A DNA stretch of 57,226 nt from Fastidiosipila sp. (GTDB taxonomy: Bacteria; Bacillota; Clostridia; Saccharofermentanales; DTU023). The stretch is from assembly GCA_012837885.1 (NCBI GenBank), contig DUQI01000106.1:1-57226 (forward strand), written 5' to 3'. Below are positions 8,324-19,514 of this stretch, piece by piece. Position numbers and translations under genes: made by a program. The notes under the pieces are model-generated. The model saw nothing but the letters and a program-made list of their open reading frames with translations, was not told the origin of the DNA and did not search any database. Position 1 is the stretch's first letter. The number at the start of each line of letters is the position of its first letter.

Positions 8324-8349
8324 GTTGACAAGCGAAACCGCTTGTCAAC
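8324..8349. terminator. 11-bp perfect hairpin between convergent genes
   Basis: GTTGACAAGCG and CGCTTGTCAAC form an uninterrupted 11-bp stem around an AAAC loop, one base after the DUF4367 stop and about 26 bases from the tgt stop. No T-run follows on either strand, so it would be an atypical bidirectional terminator. Confidence 0.5.
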
Positions 8350-8375
8350 GCATCTATAGTTCGACAAATATAAAT

Positions 8376-10552
<2,177 letters not shown>

Positions 10553-10560
<8 letters not shown>

Positions 10561-11872
10561 CTTCTTTTCCCAGCACGCGTTTGATCTCCTGATCGGAGCG
10601 TTCGATAAAAAACTGTCGGCGCAGATCCTTTTTTCTCGGCTGATCGTCGGTCGCGGCAAAGAGCCCGAAATTGGCGTTCATCGGCTGATAGTCGGACGTC
10701 GGTGAGGCGATCACGTACTGGTGAAGGGCTCCGATCATCGTCTGTTCCGACGGCAGGAGGCCGATCGCTTCATCTTTCGTCTTTCCTTCCAGCAGATGCC
10801 GGATAAAGCGGCCGGTGAGTAAACCGGACGCTGCCGACTCCATGTATCCTTCGACTCCGCTCAACTGACCGGCGACGAAGACGTTTTCTCGATCCTTCAT
10901 TTCATTGCCGTGCGTGAGCAATTCCGGACCATTGACATACGTGTTTCGGTGCATCACACCGTAGCGGTAGAATTCGGCGTGTCGCAGCGCTGGAATCAGT
11001 TGGAAGATACGTTTTTGCTCGAAAAACTTCAATCGCGTCTGAAAGCCGACCAGCCCCCACATCTCGCCCGAGGCATCTTCCCTTCTCAGCTGCAACACGG
11101 CGTACGGCCTTTTGCCGGTCCTTGGGTCTTTTAGTCCGACGGGACGCATCGGACCGTAGCGGATTGTGTCACGACCGCGTTTAGCGAGCCGCTCGATCGG
11201 CTGGCAGTGTTGAAACAGTTTGTCGTCGTAATCGTCCGTCTCGACCAGTTCACCGGTGATGAGCGCTTCATAAAAAGCGTTATATGCCGTTTCATCGAGT
11301 GGACAGTTCAGATAATCGTCACCGCCTTTACCGTATCTGCCGCCGGCAAAGGCTTCATTCATGTCGATCGACTCCCTGGCCACGATCGGCGCTGTCGCAT
11401 CGTAAAAATGCAGGCGATCGTTGCTGAGCTTTGTAGCGAGATGCGCTTCGGTCAGTGGACCGGTGGCAAGGACGGTAAAGGGCGTCTTAGTCGGAATCGA
11501 GGTCACGGTCTCGGAGAGGATCTCTACCTGAAGATGTTCTTGAAAGTAAGCCGTGATCTCTTGACTCAACGCTTCGCGATCGACTGCCAACGCACCGCCT
11601 GCCTTCACCCGATGGTTGTCGGCTTTGGCCAAAAGAAGCGAGCCTAAGGCTCGCATCTCTCTTTTTAACAGCCCCGACGCCGTCGTCTCGTCTTCCGACT
11701 TCAGTGAATTGGAGCAGACGAGTTCGGCAAACCCGGGCAGTTCATAGGCGCCGAAGCGCTCCGGCTTTTTGTCGATCAGGCGAACGAAAAAACCTCCCTT
11801 GATGATCTCATGGGCGCACTCGACACCGGCCAGGCCGGCGCCGACAATCGTCACATCAGGCGTCCTTTTCAT
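10553..11872 (-). CDS. trmFO: Methylenetetrahydrofolate-tRNA-(uracil-5-)-methyltransferase TrmFO
   Basis: 439 residues. An N-terminal FAD-binding GAGLAGVECA motif (residues 11-20) is followed by LVCSNSLKSED, FYDATAPIV and the C-terminal GVEGYMESAASGLL, all typical of TrmFO/Gid. It makes m5U54 in the T-loop of tRNA using methylene-THF and FAD, the usual route in Bacillota in place of SAM-dependent TrmA. It overlaps the topA 3' end by 17 nt and queA by 8 nt, the widespread topA-trmFO order. Confidence 0.97.
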
Positions 11873-14003
11873 CCGCTTCGTCTTTTTTCACGGCCTTCTT
11901 GGTCGTCTTCTTATTCGTCTCGCAGTCCTTGTTGCCACAGCGCTTATACGTTTTCTTGCCGTAACGCTTTTCGACCATATACGTGCCGCAGGTCTGGCAT
12001 GTCTCGCCCGGGACCGGTTTATCCCATGAGATAAACGGACACTTCGGATCCTTACCGGCCTGATCGCAGACGAAGAACTTCCTTCTTCTCTTTCTCGCCG
12101 TCTTGATAATCACATCGGATCCGCAGAGCGGACAGTCGACACCGGCCTTTTCCACGATCGGTTCGCTGTGGTCGCATTCCGGGTAGCGCGAGCAGGCGAT
12201 GAACTTGCCGTAACGGCCGTCCTTGATCAAAAGATCTCCCGTCTCACATTTCGGGCACTTTCTGCCGACTTCGATCACCGGCATCTCGATCTTCTCGACG
12301 GCCTTGTCGGCCTTGACGATCATCTTATGAAACGGTTTATAGAATTCGTCGACGATCTTCACCCAGTCATTTTCGCCGGTCTCTACCGTGTCGATACGGT
12401 GTTCCATCTCGGCTGTAAATTCGGGATCGACGATCGTGTCGAAGTTTTCTTCGAGCAGCGTCGTCACCAGAACACCGAGCTCCGTCGGCTTCAAGGTGCG
12501 TCCCGGCAGGCGTTCGACGTACTGCCGATCCTGAATCGTCATGATCGTCGGCGCATACGTCGATGGACGGCCGATACCGTATTCTTCCATCGTCTTGATC
12601 AGGCTCGCTTCCGTGTAACGCGGCGGCGGCTGGGTAAATTTCTGCTCCGGCTCCAGTTTTTTCAGATCGAGCGTCTCACCGTCTTCGAGTTCCGGCAGCT
12701 GCTGATCGTCGTCGTCTTTCGGCTCCGTCGTCCAAAGCGCCATAAAACCTGCGAAGCGCAGACGCTCGCCTTTGGCACGAAAGATCTGTGCGTTCGCTTC
12801 GACTTCGACATCGACGCGGTCAAATTCGGCCGCCGCCATCTGGGAAGCGAGGAAACGATCCCAGATCAATTTATAGAGACGCGCCTGCTCCTTCGTCAGC
12901 TTACCTTCGACCGCGGAAGGCGGCAGATCGAAGTGAGTCGGACGGATCGCCTCATGCGCATCCTGCGCCTGATTCTTGTTTCTGTACATGCGCGGTTTGG
13001 CTGAGATGTATTTATCCCCGTACATCGTCACGATCTGAGATCTCGCCTCCTGGATCGCATCGGGACTGACCCGCACCGAGTCGGTACGGATATAGGTGAC
13101 CAACGCCGTCTGCCCAACGCCGGGAAGCGTCACACCCTCATAGAGTTGCTGCGCGATACGCATCGTTCGGCCGGAGGTGAACCCGAGCATACGGGAGGCG
13201 TCCTGCTGCAGCGTCGACGTCGTATACGGTGCCCACGGCTGACGCTTGGCGACACGCTTTTTAACCTGTCTGACCGTGAACGGCTGGTCTTTGACGGCCG
13301 CCAACACACCATCGGCTTCTTCCTTGTTTGCCGGCACGAATTTCTTCACCTTGCCGCTCTCGATGCGGCCGTGATAGCGGGCACGGAAAACCTTGTCGTC
13401 TTTATCCTTCTTTAGATGCGCGTGAATCAGCCAGTATTCTTCCGGCACAAACGCTTCGATCTCTCTTTCGCGCATCACGATCAATCTGGTCGTCACCGAC
13501 TGCACACGGCCGGCCGACAGCCCTTTTTTCACTTTCTTCCAAAGCAACGGGCTCAATTCATAACCGACCAACCGGTCGAGGATACGTCTTGACTGCTGGG
13601 CATCGACGAGATCGAGATTGATCGGCCGTGGCTGCATCACACCTTCATTGACCGCTTTGTTCGTGATCTCGTTGAAAGTGACTCTGAGATCGTCTTTCGG
13701 ATCGAGTTTCAAAAGGTGCGCCAGGTGAAACGCGATCGCCTCGCCTTCTCTGTCCGGGTCGGTCGCAAGTAACACGCGGTCGGCAGATTCGGCGGCCGAA
13801 CGCAGCTCGCGTATTACCTTCTCCTTACCGGCCATCATCACGTACTGCGGCTTATAGTCATTTCTCACGTTGACCCCGATCGTGCGGCTCGGCAGATCCC
13901 TGACATGCCCGACCGAGGCTTCGATCCGGTAGTCTTTGCCGAGGTAACGGCCGATCGTCTTGGCTTTCGCCGGCGACTCAACGATTAACAGTGTTTTGCT
14001 CAT
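11856..14003 (-). CDS. topA: DNA topoisomerase I
   Basis: 715 residues. TOPRIM domain at the N-terminus (LLIVESPAKAKTIGRYLG, ATDPDREGEAIAFHL), active tyrosine in TALVTYIRTDSVRVS, then three C-terminal zinc-ribbon segments (CPKCETGDLL...C...C; CPLCGSDVII; CQTCGTYMV...C...C) and a lysine-rich tail (KKTTKKAVKK). Relaxes negative supercoils. ATG at 14003 has an AGAAGGA site. First gene of topA-trmFO-queA-tgt. Confidence 0.98.
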   Translation of the reverse strand: MSKTLLIVESPAKAKTIGRYLGKDYRIEASVGHVRDLPSRTIGVNVRNDYKPQYVMMAGKEKVIRELRSAAESADRVLLATDPDREGEAIAFHLAHLLKLDPKDDLRVTFNEITNKAVNEGVMQPRPINLDLVDAQQSRRILDRLVGYELSPLLWKKVKKGLSAGRVQSVTTRLIVMREREIEAFVPEEYWLIHAHLKKDKDDKVFRARYHGRIESGKVKKFVPANKEEADGVLAAVKDQPFTVRQVKKRVAKRQPWAPYTTSTLQQDASRMLGFTSGRTMRIAQQLYEGVTLPGVGQTALVTYIRTDSVRVSPDAIQEARSQIVTMYGDKYISAKPRMYRNKNQAQDAHEAIRPTHFDLPPSAVEGKLTKEQARLYKLIWDRFLASQMAAAEFDRVDVEVEANAQIFRAKGERLRFAGFMALWTTEPKDDDDQQLPELEDGETLDLKKLEPEQKFTQPPPRYTEASLIKTMEEYGIGRPSTYAPTIMTIQDRQYVERLPGRTLKPTELGVLVTTLLEENFDTIVDPEFTAEMEHRIDTVETGENDWVKIVDEFYKPFHKMIVKADKAVEKIEMPVIEVGRKCPKCETGDLLIKDGRYGKFIACSRYPECDHSEPIVEKAGVDCPLCGSDVIIKTARKRRRKFFVCDQAGKDPKCPFISWDKPVPGETCQTCGTYMVEKRYGKKTYKRCGNKDCETNKKTTKKAVKKDEADEKDA

Positions 14004-14053
14004 TAAATAGATATCCTTCTCCCGGCCCGTATACAGCCGAAGTTCGCCACTAT

Positions 14054-14082
14054 ATATAACGCAAAGGTTTGATGCCTGTCAA
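14054..14082 (-). promoter_or_regulatory. Strong promoter of the topA-trmFO-queA-tgt operon
   Basis: Minus-strand consensus TTGACA at 14077-14082, a 17-base spacer and TTATAT (or TATATA with 18) at 14053-14059. It starts just 3 bases after the dprA stop codon, giving topA its own promoter. Confidence 0.75.
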
Positions 14083-14084
14083 AA

Positions 14085-15041
14085 CTACGTTTCGGGAAAG
14101 ATACCGTTCAGATCTGAAATATCGGTGTATAGACCGGCCCCTTCTTTGATCAATAGGTGGCAGCTCGCCGCTTCATCGTCGAGGATCGATCCCGGCACGG
14201 CAAACACCGGTTTTCCCTGATCGGCGGCAAATGATGCCGTGATCAGGGTGCCGCTTTTCGGTTTCGCCGCCGTCACGATAAGCGCATCGGAGAGTGCGGC
14301 GACGAGGCGGTTTCTCGCCGGGAAAAAGTGTCGTTTCGGCGTCGTACCGGGCGGGTACTCGGATAACAGCCAGCCGTGTCGCCTGATCGCATCAAACAGA
14401 TGCCTGTGCTTGGCCGGATACACGTGATCGACCCCGTGTCCAAGGATAGCCACCGTCAAACCACCGGCATCGAGCGCCGCCTGATGCGCTGTACCGTCAA
14501 TACCGGCAGCACCACCGGAAATGACCACGATATCTTCTTGGACGAGGTCTGACACGATGCGTTTTGTTACGGCAATGCCGTACGCGGATGGCTGTCGGCT
14601 GCCGACGACGGCGATCGTTTTTTCTGCCAATGGTAATAGATCTCTCCTTTTCGAACGCACATAGAAATAGGGCGGTGGCGCCGACGCGTGAAACAGTTTG
14701 GAGCGAAAAAAATCAGGCGAAGGCTCCCAGACGAAGATGTCTCCTTCCAGATAACGCCTCGCCTGCTCGCGCCAACTATGGCGCTGAGAGATAAATGCCT
14801 CATACAACCGTTTCTCCCGATCGTCCCTGACCACGCGTCTTTCGTCTGAAGGATAAAATCTAGAGAGCAACACACCGCGGTGCAACGTCACAAGTTGAGA
14901 CACACTCACATCGTGACGGATCGCCTGTGACAAAAACAAGGCGACGCTCAGTTGATGTTGACGATCAAGAAAGGTGTCCACCTGTTCAGCGTAGCCGTTT
15001 GATGATGCCTCTGGCAGCGAATGCGTGGCAGATCGTGACAA
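14085..15041 (-). CDS. dprA: DNA processing protein DprA/Smf
   Basis: Up to 318 residues. Rossmann-type core: IAVVGSRQPSAYG at about residue 148, VISGGAAGIDGTAHQAALDAGG, ILGHGVDHVYPAKHR, and LLSEYPPGTTPKRHFFPARNRLVAALSDALIV, the DprA signatures. The C-terminal winged helix seen in some members is absent. It loads RecA on incoming single-stranded DNA during transformation in competent bacteria. The only far-upstream start is TTG at 15041 without a ribosome site; a GTG at 14983 is a possible alternative, so the N-terminus is uncertain. It is usually next to topA, as here. Confidence 0.92.
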   Translation of the reverse strand: MSRSATHSLPEASSNGYAEQVDTFLDRQHQLSVALFLSQAIRHDVSVSQLVTLHRGVLLSRFYPSDERRVVRDDREKRLYEAFISQRHSWREQARRYLEGDIFVWEPSPDFFRSKLFHASAPPPYFYVRSKRRDLLPLAEKTIAVVGSRQPSAYGIAVTKRIVSDLVQEDIVVISGGAAGIDGTAHQAALDAGGLTVAILGHGVDHVYPAKHRHLFDAIRRHGWLLSEYPPGTTPKRHFFPARNRLVAALSDALIVTAAKPKSGTLITASFAADQGKPVFAVPGSILDDEAASCHLLIKEGAGLYTDISDLNGIFPET

Positions 15042-15063
15042 GTGGCGACAATTGGATTATGAT
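15035..15063 (+). promoter_or_regulatory. Promoter of ychF, overlapping the start of divergent dprA
   Basis: GTGACA (15035-15040), 17-base spacer, TATGAT (15058-15063), then AAGGAGG and ATG at 15088. The -35 box overlaps the possible TTG start of dprA. Confidence 0.65.
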
Positions 15064-15087
15064 GCTTTCGGTTCAAGGAGGACGCAT

Positions 15088-16170
15088 ATGAAACTGGGAC
15101 TGGTCGGACTGCCGAATGTCGGCAAAAGCACACTGTTTAATGCGGTGACGAAAGCAGGCGCACATGTCGCCAATTATCCTTTTGCCACGATCGATCCGAA
15201 TGTTGGCGTCGTCAACGTTCCTGACCCAAGGCTCGAAGTCCTCTACGAGATGTACCACCCGAAGCGTGAGACCGTCTATGCAACCTTGGAAGTCGTCGAC
15301 ATCGCGGGGCTGGTCGAAGGCGCAAGCCACGGCGAAGGTCTCGGCAACGCCTTTCTCGGCAATATCCGGGAAGTCGATGCGATCGGGCATGTCGTGCGTT
15401 GCTTCGACGATCCGAACATCGCGCATGTCTCCGGAGCCGTCGATCCAAGACGCGATATCGAGATCATCGAGGTCGAATTGATCCTCGCCGATCTCGCCCA
15501 CGTCGGTCGGCGCCTCGAAAAGGCCGTCAAGTACGCCAAATCGGGGGAAGCCGAAGCGAAGGCGGAACTGGCCTTCTTACAGGCACTCGAAGCCCATTTA
15601 TCTGAATCGAAGCCGGCCAGATCGTTTCAGATGGACGCTGAATGGCCGGAAGGACTCCATCTGTTAACCGCCAAACCGATGCTCTATATTGCCAACGTCG
15701 CGGAAGACGATCTGGATGGTCAGTCGCCGCATGTCGCCGTCGTGCGCGAGATAGCCGCCGAAACGGATGCCCCGGTCGTCGTGATCTCGGCGCGTATCGA
15801 AGCCGATCTGGCTGAACTGGCTCCGGCCGACCGAGACACGTTTGCCGAAGCATTGGGACTGACCTCGAGTGGCCTCGACATAATCGTCAAAGAAGCGTAT
15901 GCGCTGCTCGACCAGATCTCGTTTCTCACGGTCGGTGACGATGAAGTGCGTGCCTGGACGATCACCAGAGGGATGAAAGCACCGCAGGCGGCCGGCAAAA
16001 TTCATACGGATTTCGAGCGCGGCTTTATCCGTGCCGAAGTGATCGACTACGATACCCTGATCGACGCCGGTTCGATGGTCAAAGCGAAGGCGCTCGGCAA
16101 GGTGCGTTCGGAAGGCAAAGAATACGTCGTCGAAGACGGCGACATCATCTTATTCCGCTTCAATGTCTGA
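15088..16170 (+). CDS. ychF: Redox-regulated ATPase YchF/OLA1
   Basis: 360 residues from ATG 15088, chosen because AAGGAGGAC lies just upstream and MKLGLVGLPNVGKSTLFNA is the canonical N-terminus. G1 GLPNVGKS, switch regions (NYPFATIDPNVG, VDIAGLVEGASHGEGLGN) and the C-terminal TGS domain (FLTVGDDEVRAWTI...AGKIHTDFERGFIRAEVI) are intact. An Obg-family ATPase that binds ribosomes. One of the few plus-strand genes here; its 3' end overlaps convergent coaE by 21 nt. Confidence 0.97.
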   Translation: MKLGLVGLPNVGKSTLFNAVTKAGAHVANYPFATIDPNVGVVNVPDPRLEVLYEMYHPKRETVYATLEVVDIAGLVEGASHGEGLGNAFLGNIREVDAIGHVVRCFDDPNIAHVSGAVDPRRDIEIIEVELILADLAHVGRRLEKAVKYAKSGEAEAKAELAFLQALEAHLSESKPARSFQMDAEWPEGLHLLTAKPMLYIANVAEDDLDGQSPHVAVVREIAAETDAPVVVISARIEADLAELAPADRDTFAEALGLTSSGLDIIVKEAYALLDQISFLTVGDDEVRAWTITRGMKAPQAAGKIHTDFERGFIRAEVIDYDTLIDAGSMVKAKALGKVRSEGKEYVVEDGDIILFRFNV

Positions 16171-16839
16171 CCCGGAAGTGTCTCTTTCTTTTTCCTGAAG
16201 CGTCGCGTCCTCTCCCCGCTCGGGTAGATTTTTCAGTTTAACACCGCGTTTTTTTAGTTCTGGCAAAAGTACGTCCTCGACGGCTCGTTCCAGATCGTCG
16301 AGGTCACCGTCGTTTTTTATCTCCGCATCGGCCAGTTCGACGTATGCGTCCTGACTCAACTGGACGGCCAGTCTCCTTCTCGCATCGCCTTCTCTCAGAC
16401 CGCGCCTGACGAGGCGCTCGATTCTCGTCTCGTCGTCAGCCGTGACGGCCACGACGAAATGCGAGCGATCGAGAAAGCCTTCTTTGACCGGGATCGGTAC
16501 GTCGAGTACGACGGCCTTTTTCTTTTTTTCGGTCCAGGCTTCGATCTCGCTTCCGATCTTATCGAGCACATGCGCGTGAATGATCGCGTTCACCTTGTCG
16601 CGCAGCGTACGATCCGTAAAGATAAGGTCGGCCAGTTTTTCGCGGTTCAGGCCGCCATCTTCATTGATGATGCGCCCGCCGATCGCCGCCGCGAGTTCCG
16701 GCAACGCTTCGCCGCCTACCGCCGTCACCTCGCTCGAGAGCTTATCGGCGTCGATCACCGGGATGCCCCATTCCCCCAGGATACGGGCGACGGTACTCTT
16801 GCCGCTGCCGATGCCGCCTGTCACGCCGATCACGAACAT
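16150..16839 (-). CDS. coaE: Dephospho-CoA kinase
   Basis: 229 residues from ATG 16839, which sits in a TAATG overlap with the polA stop. P-loop GVTGGIGSGKSTVAR at residue 5, then VIDADKLSSEV and LDVPIPVKEGFLD, as in CoaE. Phosphorylates the 3'-OH of dephospho-CoA, the last step of CoA synthesis. The C-terminal 25 residues (rich in Glu/Asp/Arg) are beyond the usual family end and are encoded in the segment that overlaps or abuts the ychF 3' end. polA-coaE is a common Bacillota order. Confidence 0.95.
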   Translation of the reverse strand: MFVIGVTGGIGSGKSTVARILGEWGIPVIDADKLSSEVTAVGGEALPELAAAIGGRIINEDGGLNREKLADLIFTDRTLRDKVNAIIHAHVLDKIGSEIEAWTEKKKKAVVLDVPIPVKEGFLDRSHFVVAVTADDETRIERLVRRGLREGDARRRLAVQLSQDAYVELADAEIKNDGDLDDLERAVEDVLLPELKKRGVKLKNLPERGEDATLQEKERDTSGSDIEAE

Positions 16840-19400
16840 TACTTTGTCTCCCCCCAACTCGGTCCGCTGCTGACTTCGGCTTCCAGTTTGACGGTCAGAT
16901 CCATCGCACCTTCCATCGCTTCCTGTAAGGCGAGTGCCGCCGCCGGTGCATCCTCGACGGAGGATTCGACGATCAGTTCATCGTGGACTTGGAGTAGTAA
17001 GCGGGCATCAAGATTTTTCTCCCGAAGCAGATTTTCCACTCGGATCATGGCCAGCTTGATCAAGTCGGCCGCCGTTCCCTGTACCGGAGCATTCATCGCG
17101 GCGCGCTCACCGAAGTTTCGAATGTTTCGATTCGGTGATTTCAGCTCATGCATATAGCGGCGACGTCCACAGATCGTCGTCACGTAGCCTTGGTCATACG
17201 CTTTCTTGATCTGTCCATCCAAGTACGCCCGCACGCCTTTATAAAGACGGTTATAGGCATCGATATAATCCCTCGCTTCGGCTACCGACGAGTGGAGGCT
17301 CTTCGCCAGGCCAAAGTCACCGACGCCGTAGACAATCGAGAAATTGACGGTCTTTGCGATGCCACGCTGTTCGGCGTTCACTTTGTCGACCGGGACCAAA
17401 AAGAGATTGGAGGCGGTGACGGCATGGATATCCTCGGCAGCAGCAAAGGCCGCTTTCAGCTTTTCATCATCGGCCAGATGGGCGAGAATACGAAGCTCGA
17501 TCTGGGCATAGTCGGCATCCAAAAGGAGATACCCGTCCTCTGCGATGAACACGTCTCTGATCGCGCGGCCGCGCGCGCTTCGAATCGGGATATTTTGCAG
17601 ATTCGGTTTGACCGAACTCAAGCGGCCGGTCGCCGTATGCACCTGCGTGTACGTCGTATGGATTCGCCCGTCCGCCGCGATCTCCTTGGCGAGCCCCTGT
17701 AAAAACGTCTGATTCAACTTCGTCAGCAGACGGTGTTCCTTTATTTTGCCGACGATCGGGAAATCCGGTTCGAGTCGATCGAGCTCTTCCTGCGCCGTCG
17801 AGTAGGTGCCGCTCGGATTTTTCTTACCGGGCGGAAGTCCCATCTTGACAAACAGTACCTCAGACAGTTGTTTCGGTGAATTGAGGTTGAACTCTCCCCC
17901 GGCTTCGGAGAAGATCTCCGTTTCCAAAACGGCGATGTCTTTTTCCATGTCGGCAGCGAGCGTCTGGAGACGCTCGACATCGATCTTGATGCCACGTCGC
18001 TCCATACGGCTCAGAACCGGCGCCAGAGGCATTTCTATCTGGTAGAAGACTGTCTCCAGCTGATCGGCTTCGAGACGCGCTTTAAGCGGCTCGTAGAGGG
18101 CCAAAAGCGCATGCAGCTGAAGCAGGCGGCTTTCCTCACGATCTTTTGATTCCGGCAACGGCGAGTCGAAATAGCGACCGTACGTCTGTCTCAGATCGGG
18201 AGCCTGCGAGGACGAAGGCTCGATCAACGCCTGCGCGATGAATGCGTCGAAAGGCAGGCGCGCGCATTCAAACGGTGCCAGTTCATGCAGCATCGACTTA
18301 TAGTCCCAGACGATCAACGGCGTGTCCTGGTGTTCTTTCTGCCAGGCGTCGAACGAGCCGCGGTCGACTGCTACGGCGCCGGTCTTCGTCTGTGCCAGAA
18401 AAAATGTGTCAGCCTCGAAAAGAAGCGCCACCGGACGCGCTTGGTCAAAGGCGGCGGCAAAATCGAGGAACGAGTCGAGCATCGGCTCCAGCGTAAGCGA
18501 CACTTCCGTCTCGGTTTCGGCCAGGCCGAAGCGTTGCAGCAACTGCCGCAAGCCGAGGGTCATCAGCGTCGATTTCAGTTTCGTATCCGGATCTTTCACA
18601 CTCGTTAGATCAAGCGAGTGCACATCGAGTGACGACACATCGACGTCGCAGTCGATCTCGGACAGATGTCTGGAGGCGATCGCCTCTTTTTCGCCGTCGA
18701 TCAGGCGCTGGCGCTGGGTCCCTTTCAATTCGTCGATGTGTTCGTAGATCCCGTCGATGCTGCCGTAGCGGGCGATCAGATTGAGCGCCGTCTTCTCCCC
18801 TATGCCTTTGACGCCGGGAATATTGTCCGACGGATCTCCCATCAGGGCTTTGACATCGACAAACTGCTCCGGCGTGATACCGTAGCGCTCGAAAAACAGG
18901 TCACGATCGTACTCATCCTGAGACGTGACCCCGCCTCTCGTCACCGGCAGCAGGACATGAACCCGATCGTCGATCAGCTGCAGGTTGTCCTTATCACCGG
19001 AGACGACGATCACTTTCATGCCGGCTTCAGCGCCCATTTTGGCAAACGTGCCGATCAGGTCGTCGGCTTCGAATCCGGCGAGCTCCACCCGCGCCGTTCG
19101 CATCTCGTCCAGGATCTTCTTGATCCAGGTCATCTGAATCACCAGATCATCCGGCATCGGCGTACGCTTGCCTTTATATTCGGCGTATTTCAGATGCCGA
19201 AACGTCGGCTCCGGCCGGTCGAACGCGACCAGAAGATGCGTCGGGTTATATTGATTTTTGTATTGCAAGAGCATGTTCAAAAAAGCCATGATCGCACCGG
19301 TCGGCACACCTTCCGGCGAGGTCAGACGCGCCCGGCTGCCGACGCCGTAAAAGGCGCGATTCATGATGCTGTTGCCGTCAATGAGCATTAAAGTATCCAT
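16839..19400 (-). CDS. polA: DNA polymerase I
   Basis: 853 residues from ATG 19400, with a GGGGG stretch as ribosome site; an ATG three codons upstream is also in frame. The 5' nuclease domain (LMLIDGNSIMNRAFYG, VVSGDKDNLQLI, PGVKGIGEKTAL) is followed by a 3'-5' exonuclease-like domain lacking the DxE catalytic acids, as in Bacillus Pol I. The polymerase domain has motif A (DADYAQIELRILAHL), motif B (AKTVNFSIVYGVGDFGLA) and motif C (QVHDELIVE). Repairs and joins Okazaki fragments. A TAGAAT hexamer only 7 bases before the ATG hints at a very short leader. Confidence 0.97.
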   Translation of the reverse strand: MDTLMLIDGNSIMNRAFYGVGSRARLTSPEGVPTGAIMAFLNMLLQYKNQYNPTHLLVAFDRPEPTFRHLKYAEYKGKRTPMPDDLVIQMTWIKKILDEMRTARVELAGFEADDLIGTFAKMGAEAGMKVIVVSGDKDNLQLIDDRVHVLLPVTRGGVTSQDEYDRDLFFERYGITPEQFVDVKALMGDPSDNIPGVKGIGEKTALNLIARYGSIDGIYEHIDELKGTQRQRLIDGEKEAIASRHLSEIDCDVDVSSLDVHSLDLTSVKDPDTKLKSTLMTLGLRQLLQRFGLAETETEVSLTLEPMLDSFLDFAAAFDQARPVALLFEADTFFLAQTKTGAVAVDRGSFDAWQKEHQDTPLIVWDYKSMLHELAPFECARLPFDAFIAQALIEPSSSQAPDLRQTYGRYFDSPLPESKDREESRLLQLHALLALYEPLKARLEADQLETVFYQIEMPLAPVLSRMERRGIKIDVERLQTLAADMEKDIAVLETEIFSEAGGEFNLNSPKQLSEVLFVKMGLPPGKKNPSGTYSTAQEELDRLEPDFPIVGKIKEHRLLTKLNQTFLQGLAKEIAADGRIHTTYTQVHTATGRLSSVKPNLQNIPIRSARGRAIRDVFIAEDGYLLLDADYAQIELRILAHLADDEKLKAAFAAAEDIHAVTASNLFLVPVDKVNAEQRGIAKTVNFSIVYGVGDFGLAKSLHSSVAEARDYIDAYNRLYKGVRAYLDGQIKKAYDQGYVTTICGRRRYMHELKSPNRNIRNFGERAAMNAPVQGTAADLIKLAMIRVENLLREKNLDARLLLQVHDELIVESSVEDAPAAALALQEAMEGAMDLTVKLEAEVSSGPSWGETK

Positions 19401-19432
19401 GTCCCCCATTCTATACGAGCGGGGGCGAAATG

Positions 19433-19467
19433 AAAAAGAGCGAGACGATCAATCGATCATCCCGCTC
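19433..19467 (-). terminator. Intrinsic terminator after the anti-sigma gene
   Basis: On the minus strand, a 13-bp stem (two G-U pairs) with a GATT loop followed by TTTTT, 48 bases after the stop of the anti-sigma-like gene and 33 bases before polA. Confidence 0.85.
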
Positions 19468-19514
19468 CACCAGTTTTTGGACGAGACAGCGGACGCCTCA
19501 CTGATTGACCATTG

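Noticed and set aside
12168-13004. 278-codon plus-strand frame opposite topA
   Set aside because: Shadow of topA; no start site support.
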